Part shown: piece after piece, positions 32,616 to 40,676 of the stretch
Numbering within the stretch: the first letter of the stretch is position 1
Layout: each line of letters begins with the position of its first letter
Source: a virus
Direction: 5' to 3' (one strand)
Virus record (IMG/VR): IMGVR_UViG_3300020195_000016
Location: 21,567 to 85,566 of that record
DNA: 64,000 bases
The notes under the pieces: model-generated
The model's input: only the letters and a program-made list of their open reading frames with translations
Told to the model about the DNA's origin: nothing
Database searches by the model: none
Program-made: the position numbers and the translations under genes

Positions 32616-33431
32616 ATGCCTAATTATCAGTTAAATCAGGTAAACACCGTACTTTTGCCAGAATTTCAAAATTGGGTAGACGAATACGGCCTGAACTCTG
32701 ATCGTAAAAACGACGGTGTATCTGGCAATGGAACCCTTTACACTGCCCATTATGCTCTTGGTCTAAAAATCAAAGGCTTGTTGACTGAGAAAGAACGTAA
32801 CCGATTAATAGAAGCCGTATCACTTTGCTTTGACGCACCTGGCCTGATTGACCGTTCTGTTGCTAAGGAGCTCGATTATCAGGCTCATGACGATTATCTT
32901 GGCCTCCTAACGCTTGCGATGATATTGGATAAGCCAGAATGGACCCAGCAAGTGCTTGAGTATGGAAAAAACGTCCGCTGTGACGGAATTGACGAATCCG
33001 AGACAGATCCAAAAAAAGCAAAACTGAACAAACTGGCCTTTACCGCTCTGAAGATCTTGAAATTTGGAAAAGTGAACTGGGTATGGAATAACCGTAACTA
33101 TGGAAAATTCCACGTATCCTCTTGGCTAGGAAGACGTTTTGATGTAACCGCCACCATGAAGCTAGCTGCTGGCAAGGCCATCAACCCAATTCATTGGTTG
33201 TACTGGTCTTTTTACATACTTACGGTTGGCGACAAGAGCTCGCACGATTCTTGGATCTTACGTTTCCACATGGTCACTGCTTGTGAAAGCCGAGGCTTTT
33301 TGACCAAATTCGTGATTAAAAAATTCAAGGTTAAAATGGTCAATAAATTCGGTGATTTTGGGAATTTGCTTGCTCAGTATTTCAATAACCCAGAAAACCC
33401 ACTCCCTAAGTTTCTAGAGGGCGTCAAATAG
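32616..33431 (+). CDS. Hypothetical protein, 271 aa
   Basis: ATG at 32616 lies 5 bases after AGGAG and is preferred over GTG 32610. The protein is soluble, helical and rich in Trp, Asn and Lys, with WVDEYGLNS, HDDYLGLLTLAMILD and NWVWNNRNY. The segment layout of repeated helices with aromatic residues is reminiscent of glycan-processing alpha/alpha folds, but no catalytic motif is evident. Its stop abuts the stop of the minus-strand neighbour (TAGCTA). Divergent from the transglycosylase, so perhaps expressed in the same period. Confidence 0.65.
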   Translation: MPNYQLNQVNTVLLPEFQNWVDEYGLNSDRKNDGVSGNGTLYTAHYALGLKIKGLLTEKERNRLIEAVSLCFDAPGLIDRSVAKELDYQAHDDYLGLLTLAMILDKPEWTQQVLEYGKNVRCDGIDESETDPKKAKLNKLAFTALKILKFGKVNWVWNNRNYGKFHVSSWLGRRFDVTATMKLAAGKAINPIHWLYWSFYILTVGDKSSHDSWILRFHMVTACESRGFLTKFVIKKFKVKMVNKFGDFGNLLAQYFNNPENPLPKFLEGVK

Positions 33432-33812
33432 CTATTTCTTAACAATTCCGCGAACATGTTTGTTGTACGGCTGTAGCTTGGTTCGATTAGAACAACTCGT
33501 ACATTTGCGATAATAATGCAATGAATCCAACTTGTTAAGTAACGTTATTTCTAGATAACCCTCACCGCATTTAGAACATTGCCATTCGCGCTGTAGAGCT
33601 TCTAGGCCTTTGCGTTCTTTTTCCGCAAACGCCTCTTTATCTTCGTTTTCGTAATATTTCTGAACAATATCGCGCACATTGGCAGATCTGTCTAAGTCAA
33701 CTCTTGCTAATTGTTTGCGAAGAAAGCTAACTATTCGTTTTAACTTATCATTTTCGTGTTGAAGCTTTTGTTCACGGGTATTACCTCTGTTGTCGCGCCT
33801 GGATTTGCTCAC
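33432..33812 (-). CDS. Coiled-coil protein with C-terminal zinc ribbon, 126 aa
   Basis: GTG at 33812 is chosen because GGAGGT lies just upstream; an upstream GTG at 33824 is possible. Residues 10-40 are basic coiled coil (EQKLQHENDKLKRIVSFLRK). The C-terminal part has CSKCGEGY and CTSCSN about 25 residues apart, a zinc ribbon like those in transcription factors and nucleic acid-binding proteins. A role in phage transcription is possible. Confidence 0.65.
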   Translation of the reverse strand: MSKSRRDNRGNTREQKLQHENDKLKRIVSFLRKQLARVDLDRSANVRDIVQKYYENEDKEAFAEKERKGLEALQREWQCSKCGEGYLEITLLNKLDSLHYYRKCTSCSNRTKLQPYNKHVRGIVKK

Positions 33813-33855
33813 GCTTACCTCCACTGAGTGTTACAACTAAGATTCATCCTTGATA

Positions 33856-33869
33856 TATCATATATGATA
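33856..33869. promoter_or_regulatory. 14-bp perfect palindrome in divergent intergenic region
   Basis: TATCATATATGATA is a perfect palindrome midway in the 161-bp gap between the zinc-ribbon gene (leftward) and the adhesin block (rightward). A second inverted repeat, TCTTAG/CTAAGA (33937-33942 and 33949-33954), lies nearer the rightward gene. Likely an operator or promoter region; no factor can be named. Confidence 0.5.
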
Positions 33870-33973
33870 AAGACCTATTAGGCAAGGGTTCTTGAAAACC
33901 GCGACTTGAGACAATCTTTACTAGAGAAGAAGGCTATCTTAGTTTTATCTAAGACCAGAACAGGACCAAAATC

Positions 33974-36655
33974 ATGGCAGTAAAAAGACGGGTATCTTGG
34001 ATTAGCCAGCAAAGAGTTGATGTACCAGACATGCGAGCTCTGGAATCTGCTGCGTCCAATGATTTCGACGAGTTAGTCAAGGCATTGTTCACTGGCGAAG
34101 AAGAAGGCTACATACTACGTGGCTTTGAGCTTTCAATGGCTGGTGCTATTGGGGGTGCCTCTAGCGCCCTCCAAATGTTCGTTGCTGAAGCAGCTGTTCT
34201 CCACACCAGATCTAGCCAGTCTGGAGCCTATCTGGTGGTTCCTGCCGGAACTCCTCCTGAACCTCTGAATTCTGCGACCAACACTATTGTTGACGGCGCA
34301 TTTGCTCCAAACGCGATCAATTATGTTGGTCTTGAGTATGAGCGTTTTATTGATGACACTACTTCTGCACAGGTGTATATCTGGAACCCTACTACCGACA
34401 GTGAAACTACAAAGGTAGCCCCTCGCGCTCAAATTCTTCGCTATCGCATTAAGATCACTGCTTCAACCTGGGCCACAAATGTTTTGCCAATTTGCACTGT
34501 AACCACAGATGCTGGCAACAACGTAACGGATATAGGCGACTCACGTCGTGACTTTTTTCGTCTTGGTACGGCAGGCCGTTCTACCGCAAACCCCTTTTAC
34601 GTTTATCCCTGGACCGCCCAATCCGAAGGCCGTGTAGAAAACCCTCCTTCCTCGAATAGCAACGCTGTCAATCCATTCCATGGTGGTGACAAAATGCTTG
34701 GCACATTCAAGGACTGGATGGATGCCGTCATGTCTCAGATTCTTGAGATCAAAGGGACCACCTATTGGTACTCCCTTGGCACCTCAGGATCTCTTGCTAG
34801 CTTGCGTCAGGATTTGGGTAACACCATTTCAACTGGCGCTGGTATTATTTCACACAGTGCAGACACCGCAGGCTTGATCAATTGGGATGAAGACATTCAT
34901 TTCAAAGTGGTTGGTTCACGTCTTGATTACGTTCTTCTTGCTAACCCCTCCTCTATCGATATCACTCTGAATGACAACCAGGTTGCCTATGTGAATCTGG
35001 TGCGCGGCGTTCTTGTAACTCCAAACCTTATTTTTACAAACGGCTCTGCAATTATAACTTCAGTTGGTAACGTTGCTTGGACTGCTCCTCTTGCTGCTGG
35101 CGACTGGGTAAAAGCTGGTGCGGATACGGATGCTGGCTACTACAAAATCCAAACCGTAGATTCCCTTTCTCAAATAACCCTGACCGAAAACTTTGGCGGA
35201 ACTTCTACGGGTGCAGCTGGTGCAAAAGCAAAATACGCTTTTGGCTCATATTCTACTTCCCCAGCCCCTTCTACTGGTCGTCACATTTTTATCGCAGACC
35301 GCGAAGACGTTCCAGAAGGTGAAAATATCTTTTGGTTCCTGCTTCGCGCAGATAACGGTGGCGTAATACCTAAAGTGTATGTTCGCTTTATTGGCTCCGA
35401 GCTAGAACTGGGCGAATCTGAAGAAATCGACGACGGAGTGTCCAGACAGCTCCTTCAGTATATCGGATCACCTTTAGAATCTGCAAGCAAGCCACAGTAT
35501 GCCTCTGCACTCAATCCAGGTTCGTTACCAGAGAAGACTACGATTACAACTGGCGATGCTACCACGATGGTGTCCAACCAGTATTTTTTCATCAACTCTT
35601 CTGCTGACTCTCGCAGATACGCTGTATGGGTGAACAAGGATGGGACCGGTGTTCAGCCAAATGCCCCATTCGTAAATGCATATGTTGAATGGATTATCAG
35701 CACTGGTCAGACTGCTACGCAAACGGCCCAGGCCCTTGCCACTGTTCTTGCTTCAACCGATGATGAAGATTTTACTACTGTAGCGGGTATCGCGCAAGTA
35801 TTGGTAACCAACAAATCTGCTGGTACATGTGCCGATGCTGTAAATTTTAACGTTGGCGCTCCTTTTGCTGTAACCGTAACACAACAGGGTACTGGTTCAG
35901 GCAATTTTGCTATCAATGATGGTGACAGTTTAACCCTTGCTATTAAGAAACTTGACGAAGCCATTCGCGAAATTTCTTCTCTTCTTGATGAGCCTGGTTA
36001 TTGCGAATACGTTGACATAGTTGCTTCTGGCGGCGTTCCACCTGCTTCTATCGACGTTCCTGTTATTTCAGGCGATCTAATTCAATTGCCAGACAATAGT
36101 CGTCTTGGCAATTTACCTCAAAAATACACAGTAGGACAAGGCGTTTTAGAACTAGACCTAAATGGAATTGAACTCGCCTATGGACGAGATTTTAATGAAG
36201 TTGGAGCAGCTGGTACCGCAAGTGACCAAATTGAAATTCTCAGAAGCCTTTTTGCCGGTGACAGTCTAGGGTTTAAAATTCTAGTCCAAGGTGGCCCAGG
36301 CGGCGGCGGCGGCGTAGGCGTACAAGGCCCTCCTGGACCAATGGGCGTACCTGGCAATGATGCTATCGGCGGTCCTATTGCTATCAGCACTAAGATTGTT
36401 GACTACACAGTGATGACCAGTGACAACATGTTGCGAGCAGACGCTTCTAGTGGAACTGTAACTTTTAGTCTTCCTCCGGCTGCATCAGCAGTTGGAAATG
36501 TGTTCTTTTTAAAGAAAGTAGACGCTTCTGCAAATCCTATGATCGTTGAAGCAGATGGATCAGAGCTTATCGATGGCTTCAATACTCAACAAACCACAGT
36601 TCAATACGAATCTTTCACCATTGTCTCAAACGGCACTGGGTGGGATATTTTCTAA
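33974..36655 (+). CDS. Tail/baseplate-attached protein with collagen-like segment, 893 aa
   Basis: The first gene of the adhesin block. The N-terminal region (VSWISQQRVDVPDMRALESA) resembles fibre-base proteins that bind the baseplate. The middle holds a beta domain (about 534-645) shared with the J-like protein. A glycine-rich stretch with GVQGPPGPMGVPGND near 780-795 is collagen-like and implies a trimer. The C-terminal 100 residues (TSDNMLRADASSGTVTFSLP) form a small beta domain that also appears in other phage fibres. Likely connects fibres to the baseplate. Confidence 0.7.
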   Translation: MAVKRRVSWISQQRVDVPDMRALESAASNDFDELVKALFTGEEEGYILRGFELSMAGAIGGASSALQMFVAEAAVLHTRSSQSGAYLVVPAGTPPEPLNSATNTIVDGAFAPNAINYVGLEYERFIDDTTSAQVYIWNPTTDSETTKVAPRAQILRYRIKITASTWATNVLPICTVTTDAGNNVTDIGDSRRDFFRLGTAGRSTANPFYVYPWTAQSEGRVENPPSSNSNAVNPFHGGDKMLGTFKDWMDAVMSQILEIKGTTYWYSLGTSGSLASLRQDLGNTISTGAGIISHSADTAGLINWDEDIHFKVVGSRLDYVLLANPSSIDITLNDNQVAYVNLVRGVLVTPNLIFTNGSAIITSVGNVAWTAPLAAGDWVKAGADTDAGYYKIQTVDSLSQITLTENFGGTSTGAAGAKAKYAFGSYSTSPAPSTGRHIFIADREDVPEGENIFWFLLRADNGGVIPKVYVRFIGSELELGESEEIDDGVSRQLLQYIGSPLESASKPQYASALNPGSLPEKTTITTGDATTMVSNQYFFINSSADSRRYAVWVNKDGTGVQPNAPFVNAYVEWIISTGQTATQTAQALATVLASTDDEDFTTVAGIAQVLVTNKSAGTCADAVNFNVGAPFAVTVTQQGTGSGNFAINDGDSLTLAIKKLDEAIREISSLLDEPGYCEYVDIVASGGVPPASIDVPVISGDLIQLPDNSRLGNLPQKYTVGQGVLELDLNGIELAYGRDFNEVGAAGTASDQIEILRSLFAGDSLGFKILVQGGPGGGGGVGVQGPPGPMGVPGNDAIGGPIAISTKIVDYTVMTSDNMLRADASSGTVTFSLPPAASAVGNVFFLKKVDASANPMIVEADGSELIDGFNTQQTTVQYESFTIVSNGTGWDIF

Positions 36656-36665
36656 GGAATCAGAT

Positions 36666-37127
36666 ATGAGCTATAGTCCAAATTTTAGAGGAGATACTAC
36701 AAATGCGACAAGTCGTTCTAGTAGATCTTTGACCTCTAACTACCAAAATGGGTCTGGTTTCTCTTTAGATCAATGCACCCCAGTAGCAGTGAACTCTTTT
36801 GGTCAACTTATTTCGGTAAACGTATCCAGTGTGGCAAATATAAAAGCTTTCTTGGGCGTAGCTGGAGAAGATCTCCCAAATGCCGCTTTTGGATCAGTCT
36901 ACGACGGTGGCCGTCTAGAAGAGGTTGATCTGCCAGCTTTTTCTGTTGGCGACGCTCTTTATGTAGCAAAAGACGGTTTTTTAACCAATGTTACCCCTGA
37001 AATCGGCATGGCCGGATTCGTTGCAGGCGATCATATCGTTTTCATTGGTGTTGTTGTAAAAAACGAATTTAATCCACTTTTAAAAGATTTGAAGATTATG
37101 TTTGATACGAAAATAGGTCGGCTGTAA
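36666..37127 (+). CDS. Small structural protein, 153 aa
   Basis: ATG at 36666 follows AAGGA and is preferred over an upstream in-frame ATG. It is a beta-rich protein with PVAVNSFGQLISVNVS and VGDALYVAKDGFLTN. This resembles the capsid-decoration-like beta fold also seen near the end of the next protein (FAAGDVGKELYVGTTGAFIL), so the two may share a domain. Function unknown. Confidence 0.6.
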   Translation: MSYSPNFRGDTTNATSRSSRSLTSNYQNGSGFSLDQCTPVAVNSFGQLISVNVSSVANIKAFLGVAGEDLPNAAFGSVYDGGRLEEVDLPAFSVGDALYVAKDGFLTNVTPEIGMAGFVAGDHIVFIGVVVKNEFNPLLKDLKIMFDTKIGRL

Positions 37128-37175
37128 GGACTAATCTTAATGGTAACCACAATTTAACTGTAAACGGAGCATAAA

Positions 37176-39224
37176 ATGGCAGATATCGTAAAACTTCTAG
37201 AGCTTTCTTCTGGAATAGCTACTGGATTGGATATAACGGCAAACACTGGTGTTTGGCTGTCCATCAAGGTGGGCGGTGGAGTATCCAATACTGAACTAAC
37301 CAAAACTATTTTGGACAGGCTTGTTTCCTTACAAGATGGAACTGATGTTGCTGCTGCTTATCACACTCACGATAGCAGGTACTTTACAGAAACCGAGCTT
37401 GGATCTGCAGTTGGTACTTCCGGCGCACAGCTAATTGGGGTCAAGGCCACTCCGGTCAATTACACACCTGGTTCTGCTGATGTTGAGGCCCACTTGGCAG
37501 GTATCGACAGCGCTTTAGCCTCTGCTGGCGGGAATGATTTTCTTGATTCTGTTTTTCGTATTTCGGACAATGCTGATCCTACTAAGAAAATTGCCTTTGA
37601 AAGTTCTGGTATTTCTACTTCTACGGTTCGTACAATTACGATGCCAGACGCAAACGTTGATCTTGGCAAGATAGCATCTGCTTTACAAAAAGACGGCTCT
37701 GTAACAGTTACTGCCGATCTGCCAATGGGCGGATTTAAGCTTACTGGAATGGCTGCCGGTTCTGCTGCTGGACACTCAGTTCGCTATGAACAATCGATTC
37801 TTGTTTCGGGCGCAAACGCTTTTACTGCTGCCCAGTCCATGGGTGGGTTTAATCTGACCAGCGTGGCAGACCCCACAGCGCCTCAACATGCCGCTACAAA
37901 GGCTTACGTAGATGCTGTAGCCCAAGGTCTTCGTCCTAAACAGGCCGTGCGCGTTGCTTCTTTGGCAGATATAGCTCTTGCCAGTGCGCTAGAAAACGGC
38001 GATACTGTTGACGGTATCACTCTTGTCACAGGCGACCGCGTATTGGTTAAAAACCAAACTCTGCCTGAAGAAAATGGTATTTATATTGTACAAGCTTCTG
38101 GCGCAGCTGTTCGTGCGCCAGACATGGACTCGCTTACGCCTATAGATGAGATTAACGGAGCCTACACCTTTATTCAATCTGGTACGCAAGCAGGTCAGGG
38201 CTGGGTTGAGCAAAGCAATGTAGCTGTTTTAGATACTGACCCAATGGTTTGGGTATATTTCAATTCTGCTGCTGCTATTATCGGTGGCGATATGGTCACC
38301 GTAACTGGTCAGACCATTTCTCTCGATCTTGCCACTGCAAGCGGTCTTGAATCTAGTAACCCAAGCAACTCAGCTGGTCAGTTACGTATCAAACTTGAAG
38401 CTTCTAACCCAAGCTTAAAATTCTCTGGTTCTAATGAGCTTGGCCTCAAAATGGATGCAGCTGGAGCTCTTGCTTCAGGCGCTTCCGGCGCGGCTGTACA
38501 GGTTGATGGCTCAACGATTGAGATTAGCTCTAACGCCCTTCGCGTAAAAGACGCTGGTATCACCTTGGCCAAAATGGCTTCTAATTCTGTAGATGAGAAT
38601 AAAATCGCAGCATCAGCTTTTAACGCAGCTGGCGCGATCACAGGTGGCGGCGCATCTAAGCTTGCTGTACAGGTTGATGGTTCTACCTTAGAAATTAGCG
38701 CAAACGCTCTTCGTCAAAAAGACGCTGGAACTACTGCTGCAAAACTCAATACAGACGTAGCAGACCAAACAACCATTGCTGGTGGTGCTGGTACTGCTCT
38801 TAACGTCCTTGCCGCTCCTTTGGTTTCAAGAACTCTAGTTGCCGGTGAAGCTTTTGCTGCAGATGTTTCCTTTTCAGTTCGATGGGCTTTAACTGGTGAA
38901 ACTGCTGGAAGAGTATATAAAGCCGACAAAGACGCTTCGGCATCTGCTAAATACATGGGTATCGGTATCGGTCGTTCAGTAGCAGGCGTATCAGCTGGTG
39001 GAAATATTCAGGTGATCATGTTGGGAACCTCTGCTCTTGGTGCTAACGATTCTGCTTTTGCCGCTGGCGATGTAGGAAAAGAGTTATATGTAGGCACAAC
39101 TGGAGCTTTCATCTTAGGCTCTGCCTTGGCTGATACTACAAATGAGGCCGCTTTCTGTATCGGAACGATTCAGTCAACATCTTCAATTTGGGTAGATTTC
39201 AAGCAGCTTAGAGGTATCAACTAA
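37176..39224 (+). CDS. Tail fibre protein, 682 aa
   Basis: Contains YHTHDSRYFTETEL (about 62-75), a signature of phage tail fibres, and repeated fibre-type segments such as MGGFKLTGMA, MGGFNLTSVADP and ATKAYVDAVAQG. Two copies of a roughly 30-residue unit starting AVQVDGST lie near residues 439 and 495. The C-terminal 100 residues contain a beta domain (AGDVGKELYVGTTGAFILG). A trimeric fibre is expected. Confidence 0.8.
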   Translation: MADIVKLLELSSGIATGLDITANTGVWLSIKVGGGVSNTELTKTILDRLVSLQDGTDVAAAYHTHDSRYFTETELGSAVGTSGAQLIGVKATPVNYTPGSADVEAHLAGIDSALASAGGNDFLDSVFRISDNADPTKKIAFESSGISTSTVRTITMPDANVDLGKIASALQKDGSVTVTADLPMGGFKLTGMAAGSAAGHSVRYEQSILVSGANAFTAAQSMGGFNLTSVADPTAPQHAATKAYVDAVAQGLRPKQAVRVASLADIALASALENGDTVDGITLVTGDRVLVKNQTLPEENGIYIVQASGAAVRAPDMDSLTPIDEINGAYTFIQSGTQAGQGWVEQSNVAVLDTDPMVWVYFNSAAAIIGGDMVTVTGQTISLDLATASGLESSNPSNSAGQLRIKLEASNPSLKFSGSNELGLKMDAAGALASGASGAAVQVDGSTIEISSNALRVKDAGITLAKMASNSVDENKIAASAFNAAGAITGGGASKLAVQVDGSTLEISANALRQKDAGTTAAKLNTDVADQTTIAGGAGTALNVLAAPLVSRTLVAGEAFAADVSFSVRWALTGETAGRVYKADKDASASAKYMGIGIGRSVAGVSAGGNIQVIMLGTSALGANDSAFAAGDVGKELYVGTTGAFILGSALADTTNEAAFCIGTIQSTSSIWVDFKQLRGIN

Positions 39225-39266
39225 TCAATTGCAGGGAAAACCTCTGTAATATGATAAGTTACACGT

Positions 39267-39566
39267 ATGGCAAAAGTAACCCGCTTAATTAAAGGACAGC
39301 TTAAATCGGTCAGTGTTGACCAGGAAGTTTCCATTGTTGATGCTACGTCTTTTGTTGTCGTAAATTTTCCTGCTACGCTACAAACCGCAAACGCAAACCC
39401 TAGAGTTGTTGCCTGGATGGTAAACACTGTTGATTCTAATCCACAATTTCAAGACGTTTTGATCACGGTCAGGTCTGCTACTGCCTTTACGGCCACTTGG
39501 AACGCTCCAGTTGATAGTTCTAACTACAAACTGGCCTATATCGTACTTGACGGATTTATCACTTAA
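39267..39566 (+). CDS. NPQFQ-domain protein, one copy (putative receptor-binding)
   Basis: This 99-residue protein is essentially a single domain containing NPQFQDVLITVRSATAF, TWNAPVDSSNYKLAYIV and preceding hydrophobic strands. The same domain occurs twice in the next gene. The size and strand pattern are compatible with a small jelly-roll or H-type lectin-like fold, but that is speculative. It probably decorates fibre tips. Confidence 0.6.
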   Translation: MAKVTRLIKGQLKSVSVDQEVSIVDATSFVVVNFPATLQTANANPRVVAWMVNTVDSNPQFQDVLITVRSATAFTATWNAPVDSSNYKLAYIVLDGFIT

Positions 39567-39575
39567 GGAACGTAG

Positions 39576-40628
39576 ATGCAAAGAAATCCTTTCGCAAACC
39601 AGACTATATCGAGAGACTTGCTCCAGCAAATCTTTCCGTACCTATCTGGCCAGCAGCTAGACACTCTGCTTAAGTCTATAGACAAGGACTTGCAGGCACC
39701 CTTACGCGTTGATGCAAGCTCTACGCCCGATCTTGTTGTTACCATTGGTCCTGCCATTGTAAACAACACAATCTCTGGTCGTCAGAAATCTATTCCGCAT
39801 ATCCAAAACGCAATTCCAGCTTTTACGTCTGGTACGATTACTTTCCCTAGTCTAAATGGCGGAAACATCACCGTTTCTCCTGGCTCAAACACAACTCTAA
39901 CCTGCCCACCAAACGAATACATCAAAGTCCTCATTTCTCTGGATTCCTCTGGTGATTTGATTGTTACTCAAGGTGTTTCTGACTTAGCTGAGGCAAACGC
40001 AATTGTTCCAGCCCCTGTTGCCAACACCTTGCCTGTGGCTTATATCAGTCTTTTTAATAATGCTGGTATAGTTCAGAGTGTTGTTCAGAACAAGATTTTC
40101 CAGTTCGGTGGCGGCGGTGGCGGTGGCTCAGGATCGATTCAGGCAGGTTTTGCTCAAGAAATCGCTATACCAGATGCTGTCCAAAGTGTTGCGGTCAACT
40201 TTCCAAGCGCTCTACCTGGCACTAATTATGTAATTCAGGCTCAGTTTGTCAACATCACTGATATTAACCCTCAGTTTCAAGATATTATTATTACTAATAA
40301 AACTATCAATGGTTTCACTGCAAATTGGAATGCGCCTACAGATTCAGCAAACTATCTCTTATCGTACATTGTACCTGTTGTCCAGGAGCACACTGGCGAG
40401 AAAGAAATTCCAGATACTGCAGATACTTTAGTGATTTCACTACCTTATACGTATGCTGGAACAAACTATACAATTGTGGCTACTATGGTCAATATAATTG
40501 ATCCTAATCCACAATTTCAGGCAGTAATCGTAACTGCCAAGACCAACCTAACCTTTACAGTATCATGGAATAGTCCAGTGGATTCCGCGAATTATAGACT
40601 CGGATTTCACGTCGCTCAATTCCAGTAA
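39576..40628 (+). CDS. Fibre protein with two C-terminal NPQFQ domains, 350 aa
   Basis: The N-terminal half (residues 1-170) starts MQRNPFANQTISRDLLQQI and is beta-rich. A glycine hinge (FGGGGGGGSGS) follows. Two copies of the NPQFQ domain come next, with NPQFQDIIITNKTINGF then NWNAPTDSANYLLSYIV, and NPQFQAVIVTAKTNLTF then SWNSPVDSANYRLGFHV. With the preceding gene this makes three diverged copies. The hinge suggests a flexible arm. Confidence 0.65.
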   Translation: MQRNPFANQTISRDLLQQIFPYLSGQQLDTLLKSIDKDLQAPLRVDASSTPDLVVTIGPAIVNNTISGRQKSIPHIQNAIPAFTSGTITFPSLNGGNITVSPGSNTTLTCPPNEYIKVLISLDSSGDLIVTQGVSDLAEANAIVPAPVANTLPVAYISLFNNAGIVQSVVQNKIFQFGGGGGGGSGSIQAGFAQEIAIPDAVQSVAVNFPSALPGTNYVIQAQFVNITDINPQFQDIIITNKTINGFTANWNAPTDSANYLLSYIVPVVQEHTGEKEIPDTADTLVISLPYTYAGTNYTIVATMVNIIDPNPQFQAVIVTAKTNLTFTVSWNSPVDSANYRLGFHVAQFQ

Positions 40629-40639
40629 GATACGATATA
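40628..40639 (+). promoter_or_regulatory. AGATACGATATA element upstream of the kelch operon
   Basis: The 12-mer AGATACGATATA lies 38 bases before the first kelch gene and occurs again at 49860-49871 before the gene at 49972. A related ATGATATAAGT precedes the J-like gene at about 22631. The repeated position suggests a late-promoter element. Confidence 0.35.
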
Positions 40640-40676
40640 GATACTATGGCGTTGGTGTGAAGAACACGGAGAGAAG

